Assembly: GCF_000003855.2 (NCBI RefSeq)
Contig: NW_003101632.1
Span: 105,206-145,834, forward strand
Direction of reading: 5' to 3'
From: Blastomyces gilchristii SLH14081
Lineage: Eukaryota; Ascomycota; Eurotiomycetes; Onygenales; Ajellomycetaceae
DNA: 40,629 bases
Position 1 is the stretch's first letter, and every line of letters starts with the position of its first letter. The translations under genes were made by a program, and so were the position numbers. The notes beneath the pieces are model-generated. The model did not search any database. It was not told the origin of the DNA and saw only the letters and a list, made by a program, of their open reading frames with translations. Shown piece after piece: positions 23,426 to 34,000 of the stretch.

Positions 23426-24345
23426 CTTCTGTTCAAATTCATAAACAGAAGCTTGAAGAGACTGAATAATAATAATTTGAAGAGAAGATAGCAATGAATG
23501 TAATTCTTATATCTACTATGATTGATAATATGTATAATATAAAAGCCATGATAGACAGTGATCTATATCACTATGCAATGATAAAATCTTCAGTCATAAG
23601 ACATCATAATCTTCAGTGTATCTCTTTATTAAAACCTTGACTCCTTGCAGGATTTGATGATTTAAAAGACATTTGTACCCATTACATGATAAAGCTGATT
23701 ATAGATGTGAAAGAACATTAATGTGAAGATGTCTATGCATATGAAGTTGATAATCTTGATTACAATCTTATACTAGAACTTGTCTGACTATCTGAATAAG
23801 ACATCTTGTTAAATGCTTAAAACAGAAGCTTGATATTCTCTAACAATGATAGAATTCATAAAGATGACATTCACAAGACTATTAATCTGACACAGATCTC
23901 TGTCAATGTCTATGAAATGCTTAGAAAAAGAAGTCACTGAAAGAATTATTAATAGTAGAATTATATATCAATCTATTCTGTCAGTCTGACTGATATTAAA
24001 AAGACTCTAGAAAAATTATTTCATGTTATAATAACAGATTCTTGTACAAAACTCTCTTAATAATATCATGAATATCTAGATGTCTTTATTATTATTATTA
24101 TTATTATTATTATTCTTCCATTATACTCATATGCAAGCGGAGCTTATGATGAGTCCTTGCGTGATGTTAAATACAGGTCAAGTGTTGGTTATACAGGAGG
24201 AAATACAGGTGTTGAGACCACGCCAAGATAACAAGAACATAGGAAAATACAAAGGAGTGACAATTAGATACATGCGATAATAACTTCCCAGCCCAGGAAC
24301 ATAGAGCAATTCATTGGAGCGATTTGTACACCTCTGTATTTATTA

Positions 24346-24368
24346 GGAACCTGAGGTGCTTGAGTTCC
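24346..24368 (-). other. Stem-loop in SINE body
   Basis: GGAACTCAAG and CTCAGGTTCC (minus-strand reading) pair over 10 positions with one mismatch and two G-T pairs around a 3-base loop. The function is unknown. It is not the same hairpin as the one near the LINE 3' end. Confidence 0.4.
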
Positions 24369-24388
24369 GGATTTAATGTATTCCTGCG

Positions 24389-24459
24389 GGTTTCGAACCC
24401 ACGCGCCTTGGTTTCCCACGCCAAGGTGCTACCGGGTGGCCGCATTAACCATTCGGCCA
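24389..24459 (-). promoter_or_regulatory. SINE internal RNA polymerase III promoter (A and B boxes)
   Basis: On the minus strand, A box TGGCCGAATGG (24459-24449) and B box GGTTCGAAACC (24399-24389) both fit the tRNA promoter consensus. The T-arm GTGGG-TTCGAAA-CCCGC pairs. The spacing suits a class II (Ser/Leu-type) tRNA with a long variable arm. The bases after the T-arm do not pair with the 5' GCCCCGG, so this is a tRNA-derived promoter, not a tRNA gene. Confidence 0.85.
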
Positions 24460-27400
24460 CCGGGGCATATCTAGATGTCTTCTGATAAGATAATATTATG
24501 AATATACTCTTCTTACAAGATTCTGAAGTGAATCACAGTATCAAGTTAGAGAAAAAGAATGATAAGAATTCTGAACTGTCATGAAACTCTCTTTATAACA
24601 TGTTCTGAGATGAACTTCTTCTTCTTTGAAAGACACTCAATGATCTGTTGAATAAAGAATTCATACACATTAGCAACTCTTTCATCACAGTCTCTATTCT
24701 CTTTGCAAAGAAACCAGATGAAGAACTCTGATTCTGTGTGAACTATCAAGATCTGAACAGATTGATAAAGAAAGATCAATATCTCTTATCTCTCATCAAT
24801 GAAACTCTAGCACAGATCAGGTGAGCTCAATGATTTATAAAACTAGATGTTATCACTGTGTTTCATAAGATTTGTATCACTGAAGAAGATGAATGACTTA
24901 CAGTATTCTGAACATATTATGATCTCTTTGAATGAATAGTTACACTCTTTGAACTGACTAATGTTCTCAGTACATTTCAGAAGTATATCAACTGAGTGTT
25001 CTGAGATTTTCTTGATAAGTTTGTATCTACTTATCTAGATGACATTCTCATCTTTATCAATGAATTCAGAAAAGAACATTAAGAGCATGTGTGAAAGATA
25101 TTACAATGACTACAAGAAGTAGAACTATCAATAGATATTGACAAGTGTGATTTTAAAGTCAAGAGTATCAAGTATCTGAGTTTTATTATAGAAGCTGGCA
25201 AGAGAATTTGAATGAATTCTGAGAAAGTCTCTGTCATTCTTGAATGAGAAGCTCTGTGTACTGTGAAAGATGTATAAAGCTTCATTGAATTTACTAACTT
25301 CTATCAGTAATTTATATGAAACTTCTCAGATATTACAAGATCACTTACAGATCTCACTAAGAAAGACTCAGTATTTCAATAATCAGTGAATACTGAAGCT
25401 GCATTTACACAGATGAAGAAGATATTTATTAATACTTCTTTACTGATAATATTTAATTCTGATTATAAAATAGTTATTGAAGCTGATTTCTCTGACTATA
25501 TGATAGAAGAAGTGATATTACAATATGATGATAAAGAGATTCTACAATCATGTGTCTTCATGTCTAAGAAACTGAGTCTCACTGAATGTAATTATAAGAT
25601 CTATGATAAGAAACTTCTTGTGATTATACACTGTTTAGAAGAATGAGACTCTGAACTCTGAAGTGTCTCTGAATTTGAGATAGTCACAGATCATAAGAAT
25701 CTCAAATACTTCACAATTATTTATAAACTCACTGAATGATAGATGTAATAATCTGAGTTCTTAAGCTGCTTTCATTTTACAATACACTACTGTTCTGATA
25801 GTCAGAACTTGATGACAGATACTCTCTTACAATGAGAGTCAGATATATCATCTGATGTAACAGATACTTACTGAATGAATTGAGAGCATCAGCTCTTGAA
25901 TCTGAAGATACTAGTTGATCAAGATGAAACAGTTCATGACACTATACATGCTTCTTCAGTTAGAACTGTTATTGATATCTTCACTTCTTCTACACTGAAT
26001 GAGCTGTGATATACAGCAGTTCAGATAAATGAACTTCTTCAGACTCTTATCAAAGTAGTATATCAAGAAGCACTCTGATTTCCCTCAGAACTATGTATAA
26101 GAACTGATATCTCAGAATATTCAATTGATAATAATAATATTCTATGATTCTGTGAATGATGCTGAGTCTCTCACTCTGAACTCTTACACACTCAGATAAT
26201 ACAAGAGATGTATAATTTGTGTATAACTAGTCATTCAGACTGTGAATAACTGTATAGAATAATCTTCTGAGAGTTCTACTGACCTGAGATATTAAACAGT
26301 ATCAGACACTTCATCTGAAACTGCAATCACTGTTCTTCTATTATCTTATAAAAGAACTGTAGAAAAGATCTATTAAAATCACTCAATATCTCTGATAGAA
26401 TCTGATAAGATATAGTAATTAACTTCACTGTTAATCTATCTGAGAGCAAGAATTATAGAAACATTCTGATCATTGTGAATCAACTGAGTAAAGATGTAAT
26501 ATTGAAATCTTGTAATAAGATGAATGCTGAACAAGTTACTGAAGCTTTTCTACAGATTCTATTTTATCAAATGCATGAATTACTGAGATCTATAGTATCA
26601 GATCAGAGCTGTCAATTCATGAGCACTCTCTGAACAAGAATCTATCAAGTTCTCAAGATTACACACTATCTATCAACTGCTTATCACTCTGAGACTGATA
26701 ATGTGTCAGAACAGACAATTCAGACTGTGAAGAATTATCTCTGAAAGTTCTGTAATCACTCATAAGATGATTGATATGATCTTCTTCTATATGCAGAGGT
26801 TGCTATTAATAGTCAAGATACTGTTTCAACAGATGTAAGTCTGTTCTTTCTTACACACAGATATCACATGAAAGTGTTGAATCTTCTAGAGATCACACAG
26901 TTCACACCAGATCTCTGCAGTCTGATTCAGATTGCTGATAATATAGTAATAAAACTCTGAGATGTCTGTGATTGAGCAGAGATCTTTATGACAACTGTGA
27001 AACAAGATCAAGAGAATCAAATCAATGTTCACTGAGACTCTGCTGAACAATATAAGATAGAAGATCTGATATAATTGAATCTTAAGAATATATAAATTAC
27101 ATGTTCATCTCATACACTAGATTATCATCATGTCAAGTATAAAGTGATAGAAGTTCTAGATAGTCACAACTATCATCTTGACATATCATCAGAAATTCAT
27201 AATGTATTTCATACAAGCTTGCTTCACTGTGTCATCACTGATCTGTTCTCTTCTCAACTGACTTCTGACTGACAGTCATCAGATATCATAGAAGAAGATA
27301 ATGAGCTTGAGTGAGAGATTGAGAATATTCTTGATAAGAGACTCTGTGACTATAACTGATAATATCTTGTGAAATAAGTTAGCTATAATCAACTGATCTG

Positions 27401-27472
27401 AACTCTGAGTTCTGTGTTATCTGAAACAGCAGTCCTTGACTGATGAGAACTGCTTCTGAAAGAGAGGGCTAA

Positions 27473-27780
27473 TATGGCGGGCTGTGCCTGATCAATTATA
27501 TAGACTATTCTATTACACTTCACAGATCTCAATCACTTCATTCTTGAATGTGTACACTCTGATTCTCAGTCATTCTCAATCACTGATTCTTGACTGCTAT
27601 GAACGCGTATATATTCTCCCGCCCTGAAGCTCCACCGCGTACGCCACCACATATGCGTATAAATATCCATCTTGATTGCTGATTCTTGCACTTTCTCTTT
27701 CTTTCCTTCTCTAACATTTTTATCTTTGTTATATAAGACCTATAATATTATACCGATCTATTCGGCGTAGGCCTCTTACA
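27473..27780 (+). repeat. Chr1-B 3' LTR (308 bp)
   Basis: It starts TATGGCGGGCTGTGCC (the TG end mutated to TA) and ends TTCGGCGTAGGCCTCTTACA. The TATAAATA box is at 27658-27665. Here the inner (left) end carries the mutations and the outer (right) end is spared, the mirror image of the 5' LTR. Confidence 0.95.
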
Positions 27781-28253
27781 AATAGAATTAAAAAGATTGA
27801 ATTAATATTCACTGAGATCTCACTGAATAATATAAGATAGAAGATCTGATATAGTTGAATCTTAAGAATATACAAATCACATATTTATCTTATACACTAG
27901 ATTATCATTATATCAGATATAAAGTAATAGAAGTTCTAGATAGTCATAACTATTATCTTAACATATTATTAGAAATTTATAATATATTTTATACAAGCTT
28001 GCTTCACTGCACTATCACTGATTCATTCTCTTCTCAACTGACTTCTGACTGACAGCTGTCAGGCATCATAGAAGAAGATAATGAGCTTGAGTGAGAGATT
28101 GAGAATATTCTTAATAAGAGACTTCATAGCTGCAGCTGATAATATCTTGTGAAATGAGTCAGCTATGATTAACTGACCTGAACTCTGAGTTTCACATTAT
28201 TCAAAACAGCAGCTCTTGACTGATGAAAACTGCTTCTAGAAGAAGAAGACTAA

Positions 28254-28511
28254 TATAGCAGGCTGCGCCTGATCAATTATATAGACTATTTCATTACACT
28301 TCATAGATTCTTCTGCTCCACTCTTAAACACGTATACTCTGATTGTCAGTCATTCTCAATCGCCGATCCGCGGCCGCTACAAATGTGTATAAATATACAT
28401 CTCAATCACTGATTCTCACACTTTCTCTTTCTTTCCTTCTCTAACATTTTTCTCTTTATTATATAAGACCTATCAATATAATACTGATCTATTCGGCGTA
28501 GGCCCCTTACA
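28254..28511 (+). repeat. Chr1-A 3' LTR (258 bp)
   Basis: It starts TATAGCAGGCTGCGCC (mutated) and ends TTCGGCGTAGGCCCCTTACA (spared). The length matches the 5' LTR exactly. A purine-rich tract, AGAAGAAGAAGA, precedes it. Confidence 0.95.
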
Positions 28512-29959
28512 AAAAGCCCTCGATCATACAAGCATTTTGACCCCATCGCCGACCGCATACCCCGTGTGGTGGTGGAGTTATCCAGCCAAATGTGAACCAG
28601 ATGTTATTTGAAACTCCTGTGTGGGATTATCCCCCGTTCACCCCTACCACACCACAACCCCGGGCCAAATTGCCATACAAATTGTAAGGTGAAGAGACCT
28701 AGTCATATGCATCAATCTTCTTGATTTTGAAAGATCTCTGATCTGTAATTGTGAAGATATCTGAGAAGCAACTTCCACAAAAACCCTGTCTATCTTTGAT
28801 GTTTCAAAACATCAACGCCAAGTCTCACCCACATATCATTCTTCTCAATCTGGCCCATGTCTAGCAGAAAAATACAAAAAGATACCTTGACAAGAGTATT
28901 AAGCACATAATTAACAGACACATCTGAAGTGCATTCTCTGTGAAAAACCCTCTCTGTCTTTACATCAAGTCTCACCCTTGTACCACCTCTTTCAATCTGG
29001 CCCATTCTCAGCAGAAAAGTACAAAAAGGTACCTCAGCAACTGTATTCAATACATAATCAGCAGACACAACAACTATAAAATCAGTATATCTCAAGATCT
29101 GACTGAGCCTTTGATCTCTGCACAGTGAGATATATTAAATCTAGTTTTAATATCTCAATATTCAATAGATTCTGCAACAGATTGAGAACAGCAACACTGA
29201 ATTTCTATTGAATTTAAGAATTAACTCTATATTAATATAATTATTAACAAAGTCTTTTATTTTGAGATATAAATAATCAGTTTCTCTATATCTCACTGAC
29301 AATATTTATATTATTATATAGAAATAGACTTATATTCTCTATAATATTAAGACTCTGAAGAGAATAAGTCTTGATAGAAGATATATAGTAGTATATATCT
29401 TAGCAGTTTCTATCTCATTCTTCTGCAGCAGTTAATATAAAAAAAAGATCTTAGAAATAGTTTTTTACTTCTCTTGAAAAAGTAAGATATTTTTCTCTGA
29501 ATCTTATATAATATTCTTACAAAGAATTAAAAACAGAGTTATTTTCTATCATAATTTCATATTCTTTTAAATAAGAATTAGTTTTTCAGTGACTGAAGAG
29601 CTTTCATTAATACTTAATTCTCTTTTATACTCTTTATTGACTGATTTGAGTTGTACACTTGTTGTGTGAGAAGAATTGAATGATTTGAAATAAAATTGAA
29701 TAGATTTAATCAATTTCTCTGTAAAAAATTGATTTATTTTTTATCAGTTTTTCTCTCAAAAACTGTTATATCATCTGATTTATTATCAATTGATATCATA
29801 CTTTTTCTCACTATATTCTAAGAAAGAGATTGTAAAGATTTTATTAATTTATCTTAAAAATCAATTTTAGTTTATTGAATTCTCTTCAAAAATCTAATCT
29901 AGTTACTGAACTAGTGTGAAAAAAATCAGATATTTTATATATAAAAGTCTTTTATTCTT

Positions 29960-30478
29960 TATTATTATTATTATTATTCTTTAATTATAGATGTATGCAC
30001 TCAGAGACTATGACATCTACCTGAGAACTAAAAGTTCTCAGGGTNNNNNNNNNNNNNNNNNNNNNNNNNNNNNNNNNNNNNNNNNNNNNNNNNNNNNNNN
30101 NNNNNNNNNNNNNNNNNNNNNNNNNNNNNNNNNNNNNNNNNNNNNNNNNNNNNNNNNNNNNNNNNNNNNNNNNNNNNNNNNNNNNNNNNNNNNNNNNNNN
30201 NNNNNNNNNNNNNNNNNNNNNNNNNNNNNNNNNNNNNNNNNNNNNNNNNNNATAAAGTAAAGAGAGACTGTAACAAAACAAATTATTAAAAGATACGTAT
30301 ATAGCTGTTTTAACAGACTATATCTGATTGATTTCCTCCTCTTCATATTCAGATATTTCTGAATTTAGCCATTTTCTTATAGCTGCTTGAGTTTCTGATA
30401 GAAAGTCTATTAAGTATTTAATTTCTGTCTCAGTTGAGAATAAGAATCTCATATTTAATTGATTTAAATTATACTTCT
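29960..30478 (-). mobile_element. LINE-e: short 3' fragment of a LINE
   Basis: A 5'-truncated 3' end on the minus strand, with its tail at 29960 and 3' hairpin at 30020-30042. It contains the last codons of ORF2 (30500-30318 frame, with FLFSTETEIKYLIDFLSETQ). It is interrupted by a run of Ns. The missing length roughly matches the ~228 bases expected by comparison with LINE-g. The truncated end abuts the tail of LINE-f. Predicted ORFs spanning the Ns are artefacts. Confidence 0.8.
30045..30251. other. Assembly gap (207 N)
   Basis: A run of undetermined bases inside LINE-e. Flanking sequence on both sides is LINE 3' UTR, so the gap most likely hides ordinary LINE 3' UTR. Confidence 0.99.
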
Positions 30479-30777
30479 TATTATTATCATTATTCTTCAA
30501 TTATAGATGTATGCAGTCAGAGACTATGACATCTACCTGAGAATTAAAAGTTCTCAGAGTTTTTCCTATATCTATAAAGATAACTATCATACATTCATCA
30601 ATTTCAGATATGCAAAATCAGAAAATTCTAGCCCAGAATACAAAAACTGTTTACAAGTTACAGTGTTTTAACATCTTCTGATACTTTGAAATCATTTGAC
30701 AATATCATGACAAAAGAAAAGAGAACACAGTCTTAAAGATAGACATATTAAATAGATACATAGAAAAGAATAGAAAG

Positions 30778-31086
30778 TGTAAGAGGCCTACGCCGAATAG
30801 ATCGGTATTATATTGATAGGTCTTATTTAACAAAGATAAAAATGTTAGAGAAGGAAAGAAAGAGAAAGTGCGAGAATCAGCAATTGAGATGAATATTTAT
30901 ATGTGTATGTGATGGCATACGCGGTGGAGCTTCAGAGTGGAAGAATATACACGCGTTCATAGCAGCTGAGGATCGGTGATTGAGAATGGCTGAGAATCAG
31001 AGTATACACATTCATGAATGAAGTGATTGAAATCTGTGAAGTGTAACAGAATAGTCTGTATAATTGATCAGGCACAGCTCATCACA
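30778..31086 (-). repeat. Chr1-C 3' LTR (309 bp)
   Basis: On the plus strand it begins TGTAAGAGGCCTACGCCGAA (outer end, spared) and ends GATCAGGCACAGCTCATCACA-type sequence (inner end, mutated). TATAAATA lies on minus at 30901-30894. It has the ~50-bp block missing from the A LTRs. Confidence 0.94.
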
Positions 31087-31091
31087 TTAGT

Positions 31092-34000
31092 CTCCTCTTT
31101 TCAGAAGCAGTTCTTATCAGTCAAGAACTGCTGTTTCAGATAATGCAGAACTCAGAGTTCAGATCAGTTGATTATAGTTAACTTATTTCATAAGATATTG
31201 TCAGCTGCAGCTGTGAAATCTCTTATTAAGAATATTCTCAATCTCTTACTCAAGCTCATTATCTTCTTCTATAATATCTGATGACTGTCAGTCAGAAATC
31301 AGCTGAGAAGAGAACAGATCAGTGATAGCATAGTGAAGTAAGCTTGTATGAAATATATTATGAATTTCTGATAATATGTCAAGATAATAGTTATGACTAT
31401 CTAGAACTTCTATCACTTTATATCTGATATAACAGTAATCTAGTGTACAAGATGAATATGTGATTTATATATTCTTAAGATTCAATTATATCAGATCTTC
31501 TATCTTATATTGTTCTGTGAAATCTTGATAAATATTAATTCAGTTCTCTTAATCTTGTTTCACAGTTGTCATGAAGATCTCTGCTCAATCACATATATCT
31601 TAAAGCTTTATTACTATATTATCAGTGATCTGTATCAGACTGCAGAAGTTCAGTGTGAACTGTGTAATCTCTAGAAGATTTAACACTATTATATGATATT
31701 CATATGTAAGAAAGAATAAGCTTATATCTGTTGAAATAGCATCTTGACTGTTGATAGTGATCTCTGTATATAGAAGAAGATCATGTCAATTATCTTATAA
31801 GTGATTACAGAACTTATAAAGATAATTCTTTACAGTCTGAATTATTCATTCTAATACATCATTGATCTTAGAGTAATAGACAGTTGACAGAGAGTATATA
31901 ATCTTGAGAACTTGACAGATTCTTATTCACAGAGTGCTTATAAATTAACAGTCTCAATCTGATACTATAAATCTTGATAATTCATATATCTGATAGAATG
32001 AGCTCTGTAGAAAAGCTTCAGTAACTTGTTCAGCATTTATTTTATTATAAGATTTTAATATTATATCTTTACTCAATTGATTCATGATAATCAGAATATT
32101 TCTATAATTCTTACTCTCAGATAAATTAACAGTGAAGTCAATCACTACATCTTATCAGATTCTATCAGAAATATTGAGTGATTTTAGTAGATCTGTTCTA
32201 TAGTTCTTCTATAAGATAATAGAAGAATAGTGATTACAGTTTCAGACAAAGCATCTGATACTGTTTAATATTTCAGATTAATAGAACTCTCAGAAGATTA
32301 TTCTATACAGTTATTCACAGTCTGAATAATCAGTTATATACAAATTATGCATCTTTTGTATTATCTGAGTGTATAAGAGTTCAGAGTGACAGACTCAGTG
32401 TTATTTACAGAATTATAGAGTATTATTATCATCAATTGAATATTCTGAGATGTCAGTTCTTACACATAATTCTGAGAGAAATCAGAGTGCTTCTTATTAT
32501 ACTGCTTCAGTGAGTGTTTAAAGAAGTTTATCAGTTTAAGCTGCTGTATATTATAGCTTATCTAATATAGATTCAGAAGAAGTTAAGATATCAGTAACAG
32601 TTCTAATCAGAGAAGCATGTATAGTACTGTGAGCTGTTTCATCTTGATCAATTAATATCTTCAGATTCAAGAGCCAGTGCTCTTGATTTATTCAGCAAGT
32701 ATCTGTTACATCAGATGATATATTCTGCTCTTATTATAAGAGAGTATCTATCATCAAGTTCTGACTGTCAGAACAGTAGTGTATTATAAAATAAAAGTAA
32801 CTTAAGAACTCAGATTATCATATCTATTATTCAGTAAGTTTATAGATAGTTATAAAGTATTTAAGATTCTTATAATCTATGACTATCTTAAATTCAGAGA
32901 TATTTCAAAGTTCAGAGTCTTATTCTTCTAAACAGTATATAATCATAAGAAGTTTCTTATCATTGATCTCATAATTGCATTCAGTAAGACTCAGTTTCTT
33001 AGATATAAAGACATATGATTGTAGAATATCTTTATCATCATATTACAATATCACTTCTTCTATTATATAGTTGAAGAAATCAGCTTTAATAACTATCTTA
33101 TAATCAGAATTAAATATTATCAGTAGAGAGGTATTAATAAACATCTTCTTTATCTATATAAATACAGCTTCAGTGTTCACTGATCATTGAAATACTGAGT
33201 CTTTCTTAGTGAGATCTGTAAGTGATCTCATAATATCTGAGAAGTTTTATATAAATTACTGATAGAAGTTAGTAAATCTGATAAAGCTTTGTACATCTTT
33301 CACAGTACACAGAGCTTCTCATTCAAGAATAATGAAGACTTTCTCAGAATTCATTCAAATTCTCTTATCAGCTTCTATAATAAAACTCAGATACTTGATA
33401 CTCTTGACTTTAAAATCACACTTATTAATATCTATCAGTAGTTCTGCTTCTTATAGTTATTATAATATCTTTTACACATATTCTTAATATTCTTTTCTGA
33501 ATTCATCAGTAAAGATGAGAATGTCATCTAGATAAGTAGATATAAACTTATTAAGAAAATCTCAGAGTACTCAGTTAATATACTTCTGAAATATACTGAG
33601 AGTATTAATCAGTTCAAAGAGTGTGACTATTCATTCAAAGAGATCATAACATGTTCAGAATACTGTAAGTTATTCATCTTCTTCAGTGATATGAATCTTA
33701 TGAAACACAGTGATAACATCTAGTTTTATAAATTATTGAACTCACTCAATCCATGCTAGAATTTCATTGATAAGAGATAAGAGATATTGATCTTTCTTTG
33801 TCAATCTGTTCAGATCTCAGTAATTCACACAGAATCAGAGTTCTTTATCTGATTTCTTTACAAAGAGAATAGAGACTGTGATGAAAGAGTTACTAATATG
33901 TATGAATTCTTTATTCAACAGATCATTGAGTGTCTTTTGAAGAAGAAGAAGTTCATCTTGAAACATATTATAAAGAGAGCTTGATAACAGTTCAGAGTTC

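Larger units (their letters stand above)
24086..24466 (-). mobile_element. tRNA-derived SINE with a LINE-like 3' end
   Basis: This 381-bp insertion in Chr1-B pol is flanked by the perfect 14-bp duplication ATATCTAGATGTCT (24072-24085 and 24467-24480). Read on the minus strand it starts GCCCCGGTGGCCGAATGG. It has a class-II-tRNA-like head with polymerase III A and B boxes, then an unrelated ~270-bp body, and it ends TATAATGGAAG followed by (AAT)n. The LINEs here end TATAATTGAAG followed by (AAT)n, with a GCATA a few bases further up in both. The SINE keeps many CG, CC and GG dinucleotides, so it is young or too short for the mutation process. It is the newest insertion in the A/B stack. An ORF at 24080-24280 is spurious. 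Confidence 0.9.
23413..27470 (+). pseudogene. Chr1-B pol: protease, RT, RNase H, integrase, chromodomain (split by SINE)
   Basis: About 1,220 codons after excision of the SINE, in one unbroken frame. Protease: AMIDSD near 23545 (the Gly of DSG is now Asp). RT catalytic box: YLDDILIF at 25032 with both Asp codons intact. RNase H: open piece 25386-25646, with ADFSDYMIEEVILQYDD and [20 protein letters not shown]. Integrase: the first catalytic Asp is changed to Asn (VINFTV, 26421) while IVSD is retained. The chromodomain near 27363 has YLV then K then TAA in place of Trp. Damaged protease and integrase sites plus many stops mean it is inactive. The polypurine tract GAAAGAGAGGG precedes the 3' LTR. 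Confidence 0.88.
21735..27780 (+). mobile_element. Chr1-B: Ty3/Gypsy chromovirus nested in A, split by a SINE
   Basis: It has two 308-bp LTRs and the duplication AATAG (21730-21734 and 27781-27785). Its length is 5,651 bp after removing the SINE and its duplication. It sits inside the pol of copy A, between RNase H/integrase and chromodomain, so it is younger than A. It keeps more CA and TG than A but has lost almost all internal CC, GG and CG. Confidence 0.95.
18507..28250 (+). pseudogene. Chr1-A pol: protease, RT, RNase H, integrase, chromodomain (split by Chr1-B)
   Basis: The coding pieces are 18507-21734 and 27786-28250. Aspartic protease: VIIDSS at 18639 (the expected DSG/DTG Gly is now Ser). 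RT: FVKKSDKELQFCINYQELNR (19423 on) and AYLDNILIF near 19749 (YLDD now YLDN). RNase H: ADFSDY near 20198, then [12 protein letters not shown]. Integrase: VIDFTVNLSESKNYRN (Asp at 21150) and FIVSD at 21335. The last piece ends with a chromodomain, QYLVK then TGA then VSYDQL, near 28140; TGA replaces the aromatic-cage Trp. The frame is unbroken from protease to chromodomain apart from stops. The protein would direct reverse transcription and chromatin-targeted integration, but this copy is dead. Confidence 0.88.
16823..28511 (+). mobile_element. Chr1-A: Ty3/Gypsy chromovirus, split by Chr1-B
   Basis: The element is 5,638 bp after removing the nested B copy. It has two 258-bp LTRs and is flanked by the 5-bp duplication AAAAG (16818-16822 and 28512-28516). 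Internal order is leader, gag, pol, chromodomain, polypurine tract, LTR. Landmark distances match copies B and C in frame: the first integrase Asp to the chromodomain Tyr is 942 bases in all three. So the copy decayed by substitution, not indels. It is older than B, which sits inside it, and accordingly shows more TA where B has CA or TG. Confidence 0.93.
16765..29959 (+). mobile_element. LINE-d: 5' part of a LINE, split by the Chr1-A/B/SINE block
   Basis: Two pieces, 16765-16822 and 28512-29959, are contiguous once Chr1-A is removed; the duplication AAAAG lies on both sides. The copy starts with the same 5' terminus as LINE-a, so its 5' end is complete. It contains the distal 5' UTR (28512-29130, with the tandem units) and the proximal 5' UTR (29130-29959). 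It then stops where LINE-e/LINE-f enter on the opposite strand. ORF1 of this copy is not in the window. The small ORFs at 28790-29128 are UTR. Confidence 0.85.

Noticed and set aside
24086..24115. Microsatellite or CRISPR-like repeat array
   Set aside because: The (TTA)n runs here, at 9022, 11482, 29960 and 35761 are LINE or SINE tails. No spaced direct repeats of CRISPR type occur anywhere.
24080..24280. 66-codon ORF starting in a leucine run
   Set aside because: The leucines are the (TTA)n tail of the SINE and the rest is the SINE body read antisense.
24383..24466. A functional tRNA gene on the minus strand
   Set aside because: A and B boxes and a paired T-arm are present, but the 5' GCCCCGG does not pair with the bases after the T-arm. 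The sequence also continues into a 3' body with an (AAT)n tail and flanking duplications. It is the head of a SINE.
29985..30346. ORFs spanning the N run
   Set aside because: They are open only because N codons have no stops.
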